Origin: DATAUK01 sp036268295
GTDB lineage: Bacteria; Actinomycetota; Actinomycetes; JAFAQI01
Direction: 5' to 3'
Length of the DNA: 64,000 nucleotides
Assembly (NCBI GenBank): GCA_036268295.1
Contig: DATAUK010000050.1
Location: forward strand, 62,001 to 126,000
The position numbers and the translations under genes are program-made. Shown in pieces: positions 25,992 to 33,832 of this stretch. Within the stretch, counting starts at the first letter, position 1, and each line of letters begins with the position of its first letter. Under the pieces are notes generated by a model. That model searched no databases. It saw only the letters and a list, made by a program, of their open reading frames with translations, and was not told the origin of the DNA.

Positions 25992-26849
25992 GTGCCCCCG
26001 CGCAAGCCCTCGCCGATCGGCTGCCATGTTCCTTCCTCCGGCAATCCATCCGGGCTGAGCTATGCCGAACGCGCCGGCGCACAGGCGATTCAGATTTTCG
26101 TGTCCAACCCACGCGGTTGGGCACAGCCGAAGCCGGCGCCGGCCGCTGACGCGGCGTTCGCCGAGCGGAGCACCCGAGCCAAGCTCCCGGTCTTCGTCCA
26201 TGCGCCGTACCTCGTCAACTTCGCCTCGCCAACGCCCGCCACCCGGGACCGGTCGGCGGAAGCGGTCCAGCACTCGATCCTGCGAGGCGGTCGGCTCGGG
26301 GCGCGGGGCGTCGTCCTGCATGCCGGCGCGGCGGTCGACCCGGCGCACCGCGACGCCGGGCTCACCGCGATGCGCGAGCTGCTGCTCCCCGTCCTGGACC
26401 AGCTCGCGGACGACGACCCCGATCTGCTGATCGAGCCGACCGCGGGCGGTGGGCAGCCGATCGCAGCCACGGTCGAGGACCTCGAGCCGTTGTTCGCGGC
26501 CTTCGGCTCGCATCCCCGCCTCGGTGTCTGCCTCGACACCTGTCACGCGTTTGCCGCCGGGCACGACCTCGCGAAGCCTGGCGGGGTTCGTACGACGCTG
26601 AATGCGCTAGTCCGCGCCGTCGGCCGGGGACGGCTCAAGTTGCTACATGCCAATGATTCCAAGGATCCCCTCAGCTCCAAGCGGGATCGTCACGCCACGA
26701 TCGGCACCGGCACGATCGGCACGGACCCGTTCACCGAGCTCTTCCGTCATCCGGCGACCCGCGGAGTGCCGGTCATCGTCGAGACACCCGGCGGCGTCGA
26801 CGGTCACGCGCGCGACATCGCCCTGCTCAAGACGCTTCGCGACAGCTAG
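25992..26849 (+). CDS. nfo: Deoxyribonuclease IV (apurinic/apyrimidinic endonuclease)
   Basis: A 285-residue TIM-barrel AP endonuclease for base-excision repair. Zinc-ligand regions are seen in VFVHAPYLVN, VVLHAGAAV, LIEPTAGGG, VCLDTCHAFAAGHD, LLHANDSKDP, RHATIGTGTIG and VIVETPGG. The GTG start is 28 bp after pknL. The core is complete. Confidence 0.92.
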   Translation: MPPRKPSPIGCHVPSSGNPSGLSYAERAGAQAIQIFVSNPRGWAQPKPAPAADAAFAERSTRAKLPVFVHAPYLVNFASPTPATRDRSAEAVQHSILRGGRLGARGVVLHAGAAVDPAHRDAGLTAMRELLLPVLDQLADDDPDLLIEPTAGGGQPIAATVEDLEPLFAAFGSHPRLGVCLDTCHAFAAGHDLAKPGGVRTTLNALVRAVGRGRLKLLHANDSKDPLSSKRDRHATIGTGTIGTDPFTELFRHPATRGVPVIVETPGGVDGHARDIALLKTLRDS

Positions 26850-26966
26850 CAGCGATCCGTCAGAACGTGAGAGTGCTCGGACGCCCGGTCGATCTGACAC
26901 GTCGGAGGGCAACGTAGCGTCGGGCCTGCCTCCGCCGCCCAAGCCCACAACCAAAGGACCGGTTCA

Positions 26967-27854
26967 GTGACTACCGCGCGCCAGCAGCGACTTGCCACAG
27001 TCGGGCTGGTCGCCGTCACTGCGGTCTGGGGCTCGACGTTCGTGGTCGTCAAGCACGCGGTCACCCACATGCCGGTCATGGATTTCCTGGCCTGGCGGTT
27101 CGGGATCGCGGCGATCGCGATGGCGGCGGCTCGGCCGCGGGCCGTGCTGACTCTCGACGCCCGAGGTCGCCGGCTCGGCGTGGTGCTGGGTCTGGCGCTC
27201 GGGGGTGGCTACGTCGCACAAACCGTTGGTTTGCAACACACTCCGGCTTCGATCTCCGGCTTCATCACCGGGTTGTTCGTCGTCTTCACGCCGCTGTGCG
27301 CCGCCGTACTGCTTCGCAAACGGGTCGATCGGATGACCTGGCTCGCGGTCGTTCTTGCAACCATCGGGCTGGGCCTGATCTCGCTGCGCGGCTTCTCGAT
27401 CGGCGGCGGCGAGGCACTGACCCTGCTGTGCGCGCTGGCGTTCGGGCTACACATCGTCGGCCTCGGCGAGTGGTCCTCGTCGTACGACGCCGCCGGTCTT
27501 GCGGTCGTGCAGCTGACCACGGTTGCGGTGCTGTCGATCGCGATCGCCGCGCCGAGCTCGCTGGCGCCGCCGCCGGATGCCGCGGTGTGGGGCGCCGTCC
27601 TGCTGACCGCGATCGCCGCGACCGCGCTAGCGTTCTTCATCCAGACCTGGGCGCAGGCGCAGCTGCCTCCGACTCGCGCGGCGGTGGTCATGACGATGGA
27701 GCCAGTGTTTGCCGGGATCTTCGGCGTCGCTATCGGCGGCGACAGCCTCACCGCCCGCACCGTCGTCGGCGCGGTGCTCGTGCTGGTCGCGATGTACACC
27801 GTCGAGCTCGGCCCGCGACATGGCAAGGATGCGGCGGTCCAGCGATTCGAGTAG
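26967..27854 (+). CDS. EamA/DMT-family transporter
   Basis: A 295-residue membrane protein with ten predicted helices in two EamA repeats; WGSTFVVVKHAV at the N-terminus and FIQTWAQAQLPPTRAAVVMTMEPVFAGIFG in the second repeat are typical. The substrate is unknown. GTG start with AAAGGA 9 nt upstream. Since the aromatic leader peptide begins 10 nt after its stop, an aromatic metabolite exporter is a tempting but unsupported idea. Confidence 0.88.
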   Translation: MTTARQQRLATVGLVAVTAVWGSTFVVVKHAVTHMPVMDFLAWRFGIAAIAMAAARPRAVLTLDARGRRLGVVLGLALGGGYVAQTVGLQHTPASISGFITGLFVVFTPLCAAVLLRKRVDRMTWLAVVLATIGLGLISLRGFSIGGGEALTLLCALAFGLHIVGLGEWSSSYDAAGLAVVQLTTVAVLSIAIAAPSSLAPPPDAAVWGAVLLTAIAATALAFFIQTWAQAQLPPTRAAVVMTMEPVFAGIFGVAIGGDSLTARTVVGAVLVLVAMYTVELGPRHGKDAAVQRFE

Positions 27855-27857
27855 CAT
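27852..27857 (+). promoter_or_regulatory. Possible -10 box for the aroF leader transcript
   Basis: TAGCAT overlaps the TAG stop of the transporter gene and lies seven bases before the GTG of the leader peptide at 27865. This is the spacing seen for leaderless starts elsewhere in the window. No good -35 was recognised. Confidence 0.4.
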
Positions 27858-27864
27858 CAGTCTC

Positions 27865-27927
27865 GTGACGCGCTGGTTCTTTAGCTATTACGCCAAGCCC
27901 GGGCTTTCGCTCGGTCGGGTGGAGTAG
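27865..27927 (+). CDS. Aromatic-rich attenuator leader peptide upstream of aroF
   Basis: A 20-codon reading frame, VTRWFFSYYAKPGLSLGRVE, with Trp, two Phe and two Tyr codons packed within residues 4-9. It is followed 24 bp later by a strong terminator and then by a DAHP synthase gene. Ribosome stalling at the Trp/Phe/Tyr codons when charged tRNAs are scarce would let the message past the terminator. A comparable leader (aroR) regulates aroF in Corynebacterium glutamicum. The GTG appears to be leaderless or weakly initiated. Confidence 0.8.
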   Translation: MTRWFFSYYAKPGLSLGRVE

Positions 27928-27951
27928 CAGCGCGCACTCTGCAACGACCAG

Positions 27952-27979
27952 GCCCCGGGCACTCGCCCGGGGCTTTTTT
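27952..27979 (+). terminator. Attenuator terminator before aroF
   Basis: A 9-bp perfect GC stem (GCCCCGGGC / GCCCGGGGC) with loop ACTC, followed by six T residues at 27974-27979. The leader segment GCCCGGGC at 27897-27904 can pair with the 5' arm of this stem and so could act as an antiterminator. It ends 31 bp before the aroF ATG. Confidence 0.9.
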
Positions 27980-28010
27980 GATGCGCCGATTCCTCTGAGG
28001 GGAAGCAGCA

Positions 28011-29036
28011 ATGGTGGTGGTCATGACATCGGAGGCGACAGCCGACGAGCTCGACGCGGTAGTCCGCACGGTCGAAGCCGCTGGCGGATCGGCGTTCGTG
28101 AGCCGCGGGGTGCATCGCACGATCGTCGGCCTGGTCGGTGACGTCGCGCAGTTCGAGACGCTGAACCTCGACGCACTACCGGGGGTCGGCAACGTGGTAC
28201 GGATCTCTGCGGCCTACAAGCTGGTCAGTCGCGAGAACCATCCGCAGACCTCAACGATATCTGTCGCGGGGGTGCCGATCGGGCCCGAGACGTTCACGCT
28301 GATCGCCGGGCCGTGCGCGGTTGAGACGCCGGAGCAGACCGTCGCGGCGGCCCACATGGCCAAGTCGGCGGGCGCGGCGTTGCTGCGCGGCGGCGCGTTC
28401 AAGCCGCGAACCTCTCCGTACGCCTTCCAGGGGCTCGGCGAGCGCGGTCTGAAGATCCTGGCCGAGGTCAAGGCCGAGACCGGGCTGCCGATTGTGACCG
28501 AGGTAGTCGACGCGCAGGATGTCGATCTGGTCAGCGAGCACGCCGACATGTTGCAGATCGGCACTCGCAATATGCAGAACTTCGCGCTGCTTCAGGCCGC
28601 CGGCGGCGCCGGCAAGCCGGTGATGCTCAAGCGCGGCATGAACGCCACGATCGAGGAATGGCTAATGGCGGCGGAGTACATCGCGCAGCGCGGCAACCTC
28701 GACATCGTGCTGTGCGAGCGCGGGATCCGGACCTTCGAGACCGCCTACCGCAACACCCTCGACATCAGCGCGGTGCCGCTCGTGCACTCGCTGTCGCATC
28801 TGCCGGTGATGATCGATCCGTCGCACGCCGGCGGCCGGCGCGAGCTGGTCGTGCCACTCGCGCGCGCCGGCATCGCTGCGGGTGCCGACGCTGTCATGGT
28901 CGATCTGCACCCGGAGCCCGGCGCTGCGCTGTGCGACGGGCCGCAGGCGCTTGTCGACGTCGACCTGCAAGCGCTCGCGGTCGCCGTCCGCGACATCCCG
29001 CCGATGCTCGGCCGTCGCGTGGTCACGCCCACCTGA
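28011..29036 (+). CDS. aroF: 3-deoxy-7-phosphoheptulonate synthase, type I (beta)
   Basis: A 341-residue enzyme catalysing the first step of the shikimate pathway (PEP + erythrose 4-phosphate). Residues 1-70 form a ferredoxin-like regulatory domain as in Thermotoga DAHP synthase; the barrel starts near ETFTLIAGPCAVE, with GGAFKPRTSPYAFQG, MLKRGMNATIEEW and VMIDPSHAGGRR following. An ATG at 28023 is an alternative start. Expression is predicted to be controlled by the leader peptide and terminator upstream. A second, unrelated DAHP synthase lies at 31107. Confidence 0.93.
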   Translation: MVVVMTSEATADELDAVVRTVEAAGGSAFVSRGVHRTIVGLVGDVAQFETLNLDALPGVGNVVRISAAYKLVSRENHPQTSTISVAGVPIGPETFTLIAGPCAVETPEQTVAAAHMAKSAGAALLRGGAFKPRTSPYAFQGLGERGLKILAEVKAETGLPIVTEVVDAQDVDLVSEHADMLQIGTRNMQNFALLQAAGGAGKPVMLKRGMNATIEEWLMAAEYIAQRGNLDIVLCERGIRTFETAYRNTLDISAVPLVHSLSHLPVMIDPSHAGGRRELVVPLARAGIAAGADAVMVDLHPEPGAALCDGPQALVDVDLQALAVAVRDIPPMLGRRVVTPT

Positions 29037-29061
29037 CCAAGGAAGGGTGACAGCGCCTCGC

Positions 29062-30099
29062 TCAGGCGACGGCGGTCGCGATGACGTCAAGCGCGCGGTC
29101 GATGCCGGCCTCGTCGACGTCGAGATGGGTCACCAGCCGAATCTGGCGCGGGCCGAGAGCGGAGATCAATACGTCCTCGGCGTGACAGACCTTCTCCAGC
29201 CGGTCGGCGTCGATCGGGGCGGCGGTGAGGTCGACGACGATGATGTTGGTCTCCACCGCGGCCGGATCGACCGAGCCGGGTAGTGCGGCCGCAATGCCGT
29301 CCGCGAGCCGGCGGGCACGGGCGTGGTCCTCGGCCAGCCGCTCGATGTGGTGGCGGATCGCATAGAGCCCGCCGGACGCGATGATGCCGGCCTGCCTCAT
29401 CGCGCCGCCGAGCTGATGGCGAAGGTCGCGGGCCCGGCCCGCCAGCGCCGCGTCTTTCATGACGACGACCGATCCCACCGGCGCCCCGAGACCCTTGCTC
29501 AGGCAGACCGACATCGTGTCGAACAGCGCCCCGTAGTCGGCCAGCGGGACCCCGGTCGCGGCGTGGGCGTTCCAGATCCGAGCACCGTCGCAGTGGATCG
29601 GCAGGCGGTACGAGTCGGCGAGCGCGCGGAGCTCCTTCAACGTCTCGAGCGGATAGACCGCGCCGCCGCCGCGGTTGTGGGTCTGCTCCAGGGCAATCGC
29701 CGCAGTCGGTCCGGCGTGGTAGCCGGCGGTGCGGATCTGCGGCTCGAGCGCTTCCCGCGAGAGCAGGCCGCGCGGCATCACCAAGGTGCGGGTCTGCACT
29801 CCGCCACTCGCCGCGAGCGATCCGGCCTCGTAGGTCACGATGTGGCCGTCGGCGTCACAGAGCAGCTCGTCGCCGGGCGCGCAGAGCAGTCGCAGCGAGA
29901 TCAGATTGCTCATCGTGCCGCTCGGCACGTACATCGCCGCGCCATGCCCGAACAGCGCGGCAACCTCGGCCTCGAGGGCGTTGATCGAGGGGTCCTCGCC
30001 GTATACGTCGTCACCGACCTCGGCGCTCGCCATCGCCTGGCGCATCGCATCGGTCGGTCGGGTCAGCGTGTCGCTGCGCAGATCAACAGGGATAACCAC
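29062..30099 (-). CDS. Threonine aldolase family PLP enzyme
   Basis: A 345-residue fold-type I PLP enzyme of the low-specificity L-threonine aldolase/GntG group. LRSDTLTRPTDAMRQAMA and GDDVYGEDPS at the start, HCDGARIWNA, and the PLP lysine in CLSKGLGAPVGS (about residue 202) are family features. It would cleave L-threonine (or a beta-hydroxy amino acid) to glycine and an aldehyde. The GTG at 30099 is chosen because GGAGG lies 8 nt upstream and the N-terminus fits the family exactly. Confidence 0.9.
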   Translation of the reverse strand: MVIPVDLRSDTLTRPTDAMRQAMASAEVGDDVYGEDPSINALEAEVAALFGHGAAMYVPSGTMSNLISLRLLCAPGDELLCDADGHIVTYEAGSLAASGGVQTRTLVMPRGLLSREALEPQIRTAGYHAGPTAAIALEQTHNRGGGAVYPLETLKELRALADSYRLPIHCDGARIWNAHAATGVPLADYGALFDTMSVCLSKGLGAPVGSVVVMKDAALAGRARDLRHQLGGAMRQAGIIASGGLYAIRHHIERLAEDHARARRLADGIAAALPGSVDPAAVETNIIVVDLTAAPIDADRLEKVCHAEDVLISALGPRQIRLVTHLDVDEAGIDRALDVIATAVA

Positions 30100-30135
30100 G
30101 TGCCGTGCCTCCGGGCTTTGGTGATGAGTCGACCT

Positions 30136-30148
30136 TAGGGTGTGAGCG
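30136..30148 (+). promoter_or_regulatory. -10 box for a leaderless transcript
   Basis: TAGGGT at 30136-30141 with the GTG at 30148 six bases downstream. This argues for the GTG at 30148 rather than the GTG at 30142 as the start of the sigma-like membrane protein. Confidence 0.5.
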
Positions 30149-31101
30149 TGCCGCGCGACGTCGTCGCCCTCGTGTCCGCCGACGACTTCGTCGGCGCGGT
30201 GAGGGTGTATGCCGACCGCGCGAATGATCTCCTGCGTCGCCGCGGTGTGGCGCCACTCGACGCGATCGAGGTCTGCGAGACGCAGGCGCTGGAGATGCTC
30301 GAGGCCGTCGTGCGCCGGCCCGAGACCGTGATCGACCTGTCGGGCTGGTGGTTCGCCCGGGCGATCGAGCTGACCCCCGGCGAGGAGCGGCCGGCCATCG
30401 ATCCGGCTGACGAGGCGTTGAGCGTGCTCGCCGGCACGACCGGCGAGGCGCAGGTCCGCCGCGCCCTCGCGGGGCTGGCCGAGCCCGAGCGCACCGCGGT
30501 CGCGTTGCGTGACAGTTATGACCTGCCGCCGCAGGCCGTGGGCGTGGCGCTGGGCATCGAGGACGACACCGCGGCGGAGTGCACGGCCGTCGGCCGGTTG
30601 GCTCTGGTGGCGGCGTACGACGACCGGCCCACCCCCGACTTGTCCGGCCATATCGGCAACACCACGGTGGACCTCGTGATGCTGAGCAAGCTGGCCGAGG
30701 GCACGCTCGAGACGCCGCGGTCGGCGCCGCTGCGCCGCCATGTCGGCAACTGCCCGGCGTGCGAGGACGTGCTCGAGATGCTCGCGAAGGGCCGCCGGCT
30801 CGCCTCCGGGCTTCCGATCATCGCGATGGATGACGAGGCACGTGAGGCGATGATCGGGCGGATCGACGCGGAGGCGACGGCGACGCTGCCGAGCCACGAG
30901 GCGGTGCTTCGGGCCGTCGACGAGGATCACGATCCAGGCCCGGTGATCTCGCCGGTGGTTGCCGTCGTGGTTCTGGTGCTGGCACTCGCGCTCGGCATCG
31001 GGATCGCGCTGTTGAGCCGGTCCAGTGGTCCGCCGTCGCCGCTGCCTGTGCCATCGCCGGTCAGCACCAGCTCGCTCAGCGGCTCCCCAGCGGCCGGATA
31101 G
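30148..31101 (+). CDS. Sigma-region-4-like membrane protein with Cys pair
   Basis: A 317-residue protein of no recognised family. A helical N-terminus is followed by a segment like sigma-factor region 4 (AEPERTAVALRDSYDLPPQAV, about residues 111-131), then RRHVGNCPACEDVLEML (about 196-212), which resembles the HxxxCxxC zinc element of anti-sigma factors, and a single membrane helix at about 268-290 before a short Pro/Ser-rich tail. It therefore combines sigma-like and anti-sigma-like parts in one chain. No region 2 is evident, so it is unlikely to be a working sigma factor. It sits between threonine aldolase and aroG. Confidence 0.6.
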   Translation: MPRDVVALVSADDFVGAVRVYADRANDLLRRRGVAPLDAIEVCETQALEMLEAVVRRPETVIDLSGWWFARAIELTPGEERPAIDPADEALSVLAGTTGEAQVRRALAGLAEPERTAVALRDSYDLPPQAVGVALGIEDDTAAECTAVGRLALVAAYDDRPTPDLSGHIGNTTVDLVMLSKLAEGTLETPRSAPLRRHVGNCPACEDVLEMLAKGRRLASGLPIIAMDDEAREAMIGRIDAEATATLPSHEAVLRAVDEDHDPGPVISPVVAVVVLVLALALGIGIALLSRSSGPPSPLPVPSPVSTSSLSGSPAAG

Positions 31102-31106
31102 CTCGC

Positions 31107-32435
31107 TCAGTCGCCGTGCAGCATCCCGGCGACCAGGAACGCCAGCTCGAGCGACTGACCGGTGTTGAGCCGCGGATCGCACGCGGTCTCGTATCGTCCG
31201 CCGAGGTCGGCATGGTCGATATCGAGCGCACCGCCGAGACACTCGGTCACGTCATCGCCGGTCAGTTCGACATGGATCCCGCCCGGCCGGGTGCCGAGCG
31301 ATCGATGCACCTCGAAGAAGCCGCGTACCTCGTCGATCACGTCGTCGAAGCGGCGGGTCTTGTAACCGCTCGGTGAGGAAAAAGTGTTGCCGTGCATGGG
31401 ATCGCAGATCCAGGTCGCGACGACACCGGCGGCGCCGACCCCCGCGACCAGGTCGGGCAGCACGTCACGCACCTGCCCCGCTCCCATCCGGGTGATGAGG
31501 CTGAGCCGGCCCGGGGTGCGGTCCGGATCGAGGCGCTCAGCAAGGGCGACCGCGTCGGCGACAGTGGTCGTCGGGCCGAGCTTGACCGCGATCGGATTGG
31601 CGATCCGGCTCGCGAACTCCACGTGCGCGCCGTCGAGTGCCCTGGTCCGCTCCCCGATCCACACCAGGTGACCGGACAGGTCGTAGCTGGCGTCGCGGGC
31701 GTCGTCGTACCTGGTGAGCGCGCTCTCGTAGTCGAGCAGCAGCGCCTCGTGGCTGGCGAAAAACTCCACGCCGTGCATCGTCTGCTCCTGGTCGAGATCG
31801 ACGCCGCACGCCCGCATGAACGCCAGCGCCCGGTCGATGTCTTGCGCGAGCCGCTCGTAGCGCTCCCCCGCCGGCGAGGTCTTGACGAAGTCCTTGTTCC
31901 AGTCGTGGACCAGCCGCAGGTCGGCGAGCCCACCGCGGGTGTGCATCGCCAGCAGGTCGAGGGTCGCCGCGCTCGCGTGGTAGGCCCGCAGCATCCGCCG
32001 CGGATCGGGGATCCGTGCCTCGGCGGTCGGCTCGAGATCGTTGACGGCATCACCGCGGTACGACGCCAGGCCGGTCAGCGCCTCGATGTCGGTGCTGCGC
32101 GGCTTGGCGAACTGGCCACCCATCCGGCCGATCTTGACGATCGGCAGGCCGGCGCCGTACGTCAACACGACCGCCATCTGCAGGATCGTGCGGAGCTTGT
32201 CGCGGACCTGGGTGTCCGTCACGCCGGCGAAGGTTTCGGCGCAGTCACCGCCCTGCAGCACGAACGCCTCGCCACGGCTCGCTTCCGCGAGCCGGCCGCG
32301 CAGCGACTCGCAGTCCGCTGCGGTGACCAGTCCAGGTGAGGCGGCGAGCTCAGCAACCACGTCTGCGACGGCCGCCGGATCCGGCCACGCCGGCTGCTGC
32401 GCCGCCACGAGCGAGCGCCACGCCTCAACCGCCAC
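31107..32435 (-). CDS. aroG: 3-deoxy-7-phosphoheptulonate synthase, class II
   Basis: A 442-residue plant/mycobacterial-type DAHP synthase. EAFVLQGGDCAETFAG, KIGRMGGQFAKPRS, DWNKDFVKTSP, GEFF-like GVEFFASHEALLLDYE, WICDPMHGNT and HVELTGDDVTECLGG are family segments. It is the positional counterpart of mycobacterial aroG. The GTG at 32435 lies six bases after a TAGGCT box (32447-32442, minus strand), so it is probably leaderless. It coexists with the type I enzyme 2.1 kb away. Confidence 0.95.
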   Translation of the reverse strand: MAVEAWRSLVAAQQPAWPDPAAVADVVAELAASPGLVTAADCESLRGRLAEASRGEAFVLQGGDCAETFAGVTDTQVRDKLRTILQMAVVLTYGAGLPIVKIGRMGGQFAKPRSTDIEALTGLASYRGDAVNDLEPTAEARIPDPRRMLRAYHASAATLDLLAMHTRGGLADLRLVHDWNKDFVKTSPAGERYERLAQDIDRALAFMRACGVDLDQEQTMHGVEFFASHEALLLDYESALTRYDDARDASYDLSGHLVWIGERTRALDGAHVEFASRIANPIAVKLGPTTTVADAVALAERLDPDRTPGRLSLITRMGAGQVRDVLPDLVAGVGAAGVVATWICDPMHGNTFSSPSGYKTRRFDDVIDEVRGFFEVHRSLGTRPGGIHVELTGDDVTECLGGALDIDHADLGGRYETACDPRLNTGQSLELAFLVAGMLHGD

Positions 32436-32507
32436 GACTCAAGCCTAGGTGCCCGCTGGATCCCGCCCCACCCCCGCGGCGGGGGGGACCGGCGCAGAGC
32501 GAGCTAA

Positions 32508-32682
32508 GGCGCTCCGCACCCGCGCGCCAATCCGAGAACTCGTCGCGGCAGCGCCCGGGGAGCAATCCATATGCCAGCCGGATCAGTACGCCGTTCGCCA
32601 GCAGGCGTCGTACGTCGGCATCGGTCGGCCCGAACGACGCCGCCTCACATCGCCGCAACGGCGGAAGATCCGCATCGTCATG
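32508..32682 (-). pseudogene. Possible AbiEi-like antitoxin remnant
   Basis: The 311 bp between aroG and the phosphofructokinase gene hold no intact gene. One minus-strand frame contains TDADVRRLLANGVLIRLAYG followed by LLPG, which is like the winged-helix start of AbiEi-type antitoxins (a Leu-Val-x-Gly, Leu-Val-Arg-Leu, Arg-Gly-Tyr pattern). It is preceded by unrelated sequence with no start codon in context and quickly becomes low complexity. The match is short, so this is a weak call. Next to it, 32465-32486 has a C-run/G-run hairpin. Confidence 0.25.
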
Positions 32683-32746
32683 CCACCTGAAGGCACGCTG
32701 CCGCGTTTCACGGCGAATCGACGTGGCCGTCAACTCGCGGGGTGTG

Positions 32747-33772
32747 TCAGCCGAAGAAGACTTCGACCTCTTCGTAGCGCTCCGTTGACACTGTCTTGAG
32801 CTCACGCGTCGCTTCCGCGAGCGGCACCCGGATGATCTCGGTGCCGCGCAAGGCGACCATCACGCCGGACTCGCCCTCATGGACCGCATCGATCGCTTGC
32901 AGGCCGAAGCGGGTCGCCAGCACCCGGTCGTACGCCGTCGGAGTGCCGCCGCGCTGGACATGCCCAAGGACCGTCGCCCGGGCCTCCTTGCCGGTCCGCG
33001 CCTCGATCTCGCGCTCGAGCAGCGCACCGATGCCGCCGAGGCGGGCATGCCCGAAAGCATCGACCCCATGATCGATCAGTTCCATCGTTCCTTCAGCCGG
33101 CAGCGCGCCCTCGGCGACCACCACGATCGGCGAGTAGTGCGAGGCGAACCGGTGCTCGATGTAGGCGCAGACCTGCCCGATGTCGAACGGCCGCTCCGGG
33201 ATCAGGATCACGTTCGCACCGCCGGCCAACCCGGAGTGCAGCGCGATCCAGCCGGCGTGGCGTCCCATCACCTCGACGATCAGCACCCGGTGATGCGATT
33301 CGGCCGTCGTGTGCAGCCGGTCGATCGCGTCGACCGCGATCTGCACCGCGGTGTCGAAGCCGAACGTGTAGTCGGTCGCGCCGAGATCGTTGTCGATCGT
33401 CTTCGGTACGCCGACAACGGACAGACCCTCGGCGGCCAGCCGGGTCGCGACGCCCAACGTGTCCTCGCCGCCGATGGCGATCATCGCGTCGACCTTGAGC
33501 CCGGCGAGGTTCTCCCGGATCTGCTCGACGCCGCCGTCAACCTTGAGCGGGTTGGTTCGCGACGATCCCAGGATCGTGCCGCCACGGGGAAGGATGCCGC
33601 GCGTGGCCGCCACATCCAAAGGCATCGTCAAGCCCTCGAGCGGCCCCTTCCAGCCATCTCGGAAGCCGACAAAGGAATGACCGTAGGTCTCGCTGCCCTT
33701 GCGGACTGCAGCGCGGATCACCGCGTTGAGCCCTGGGCAGTCTCCGCCTCCGGTGAGGACGCCGATCCGCAT
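32747..33772 (-). CDS. pfkA: 6-phosphofructokinase, predicted PPi-type
   Basis: A 341-residue PfkA-family enzyme starting MRIGVLTGGGDCPGLNAVIR. Where ATP-dependent enzymes have GGDGS, this one has GGEDT, placing Asp at the position of E. coli Gly104, and it has PKTIDND with Lys at the position of Gly124. That Asp/Lys pair is the known signature of pyrophosphate-dependent enzymes such as that of Amycolatopsis methanolica. GRHAGWIALHSG and GHVQRGGTP are intact. The ATG at 33772 lies six bases after a TACGCT box, so it is likely leaderless. Confidence 0.9.
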   Translation of the reverse strand: MRIGVLTGGGDCPGLNAVIRAAVRKGSETYGHSFVGFRDGWKGPLEGLTMPLDVAATRGILPRGGTILGSSRTNPLKVDGGVEQIRENLAGLKVDAMIAIGGEDTLGVATRLAAEGLSVVGVPKTIDNDLGATDYTFGFDTAVQIAVDAIDRLHTTAESHHRVLIVEVMGRHAGWIALHSGLAGGANVILIPERPFDIGQVCAYIEHRFASHYSPIVVVAEGALPAEGTMELIDHGVDAFGHARLGGIGALLEREIEARTGKEARATVLGHVQRGGTPTAYDRVLATRFGLQAIDAVHEGESGVMVALRGTEIIRVPLAEATRELKTVSTERYEEVEVFFG

Positions 33773-33817
33773 AGCCAAAGCGTAGAGGCAGCGGGCGGCG
33801 CTGACAGGTGATCGACA

Positions 33818-33832
33818 TAGGCTCCGGCGCTA
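33818..33832 (+). promoter_or_regulatory. -10 box for a leaderless transcript
   Basis: TAGGCT at 33818-33823 lies eight bases before the ATG at 33832, supporting that ATG rather than the GTG at 33808 as the start of the DUF1028 gene. The divergent phosphofructokinase has its own TACGCT box at 33784-33779. Confidence 0.45.

Noticed and set aside
32465..32486. C-run/G-run hairpin as aroG regulatory element or G-quadruplex
   Set aside because: It lies upstream of the leaderless aroG start with only one long G tract, no T run and too small a loop to argue for a defined function.
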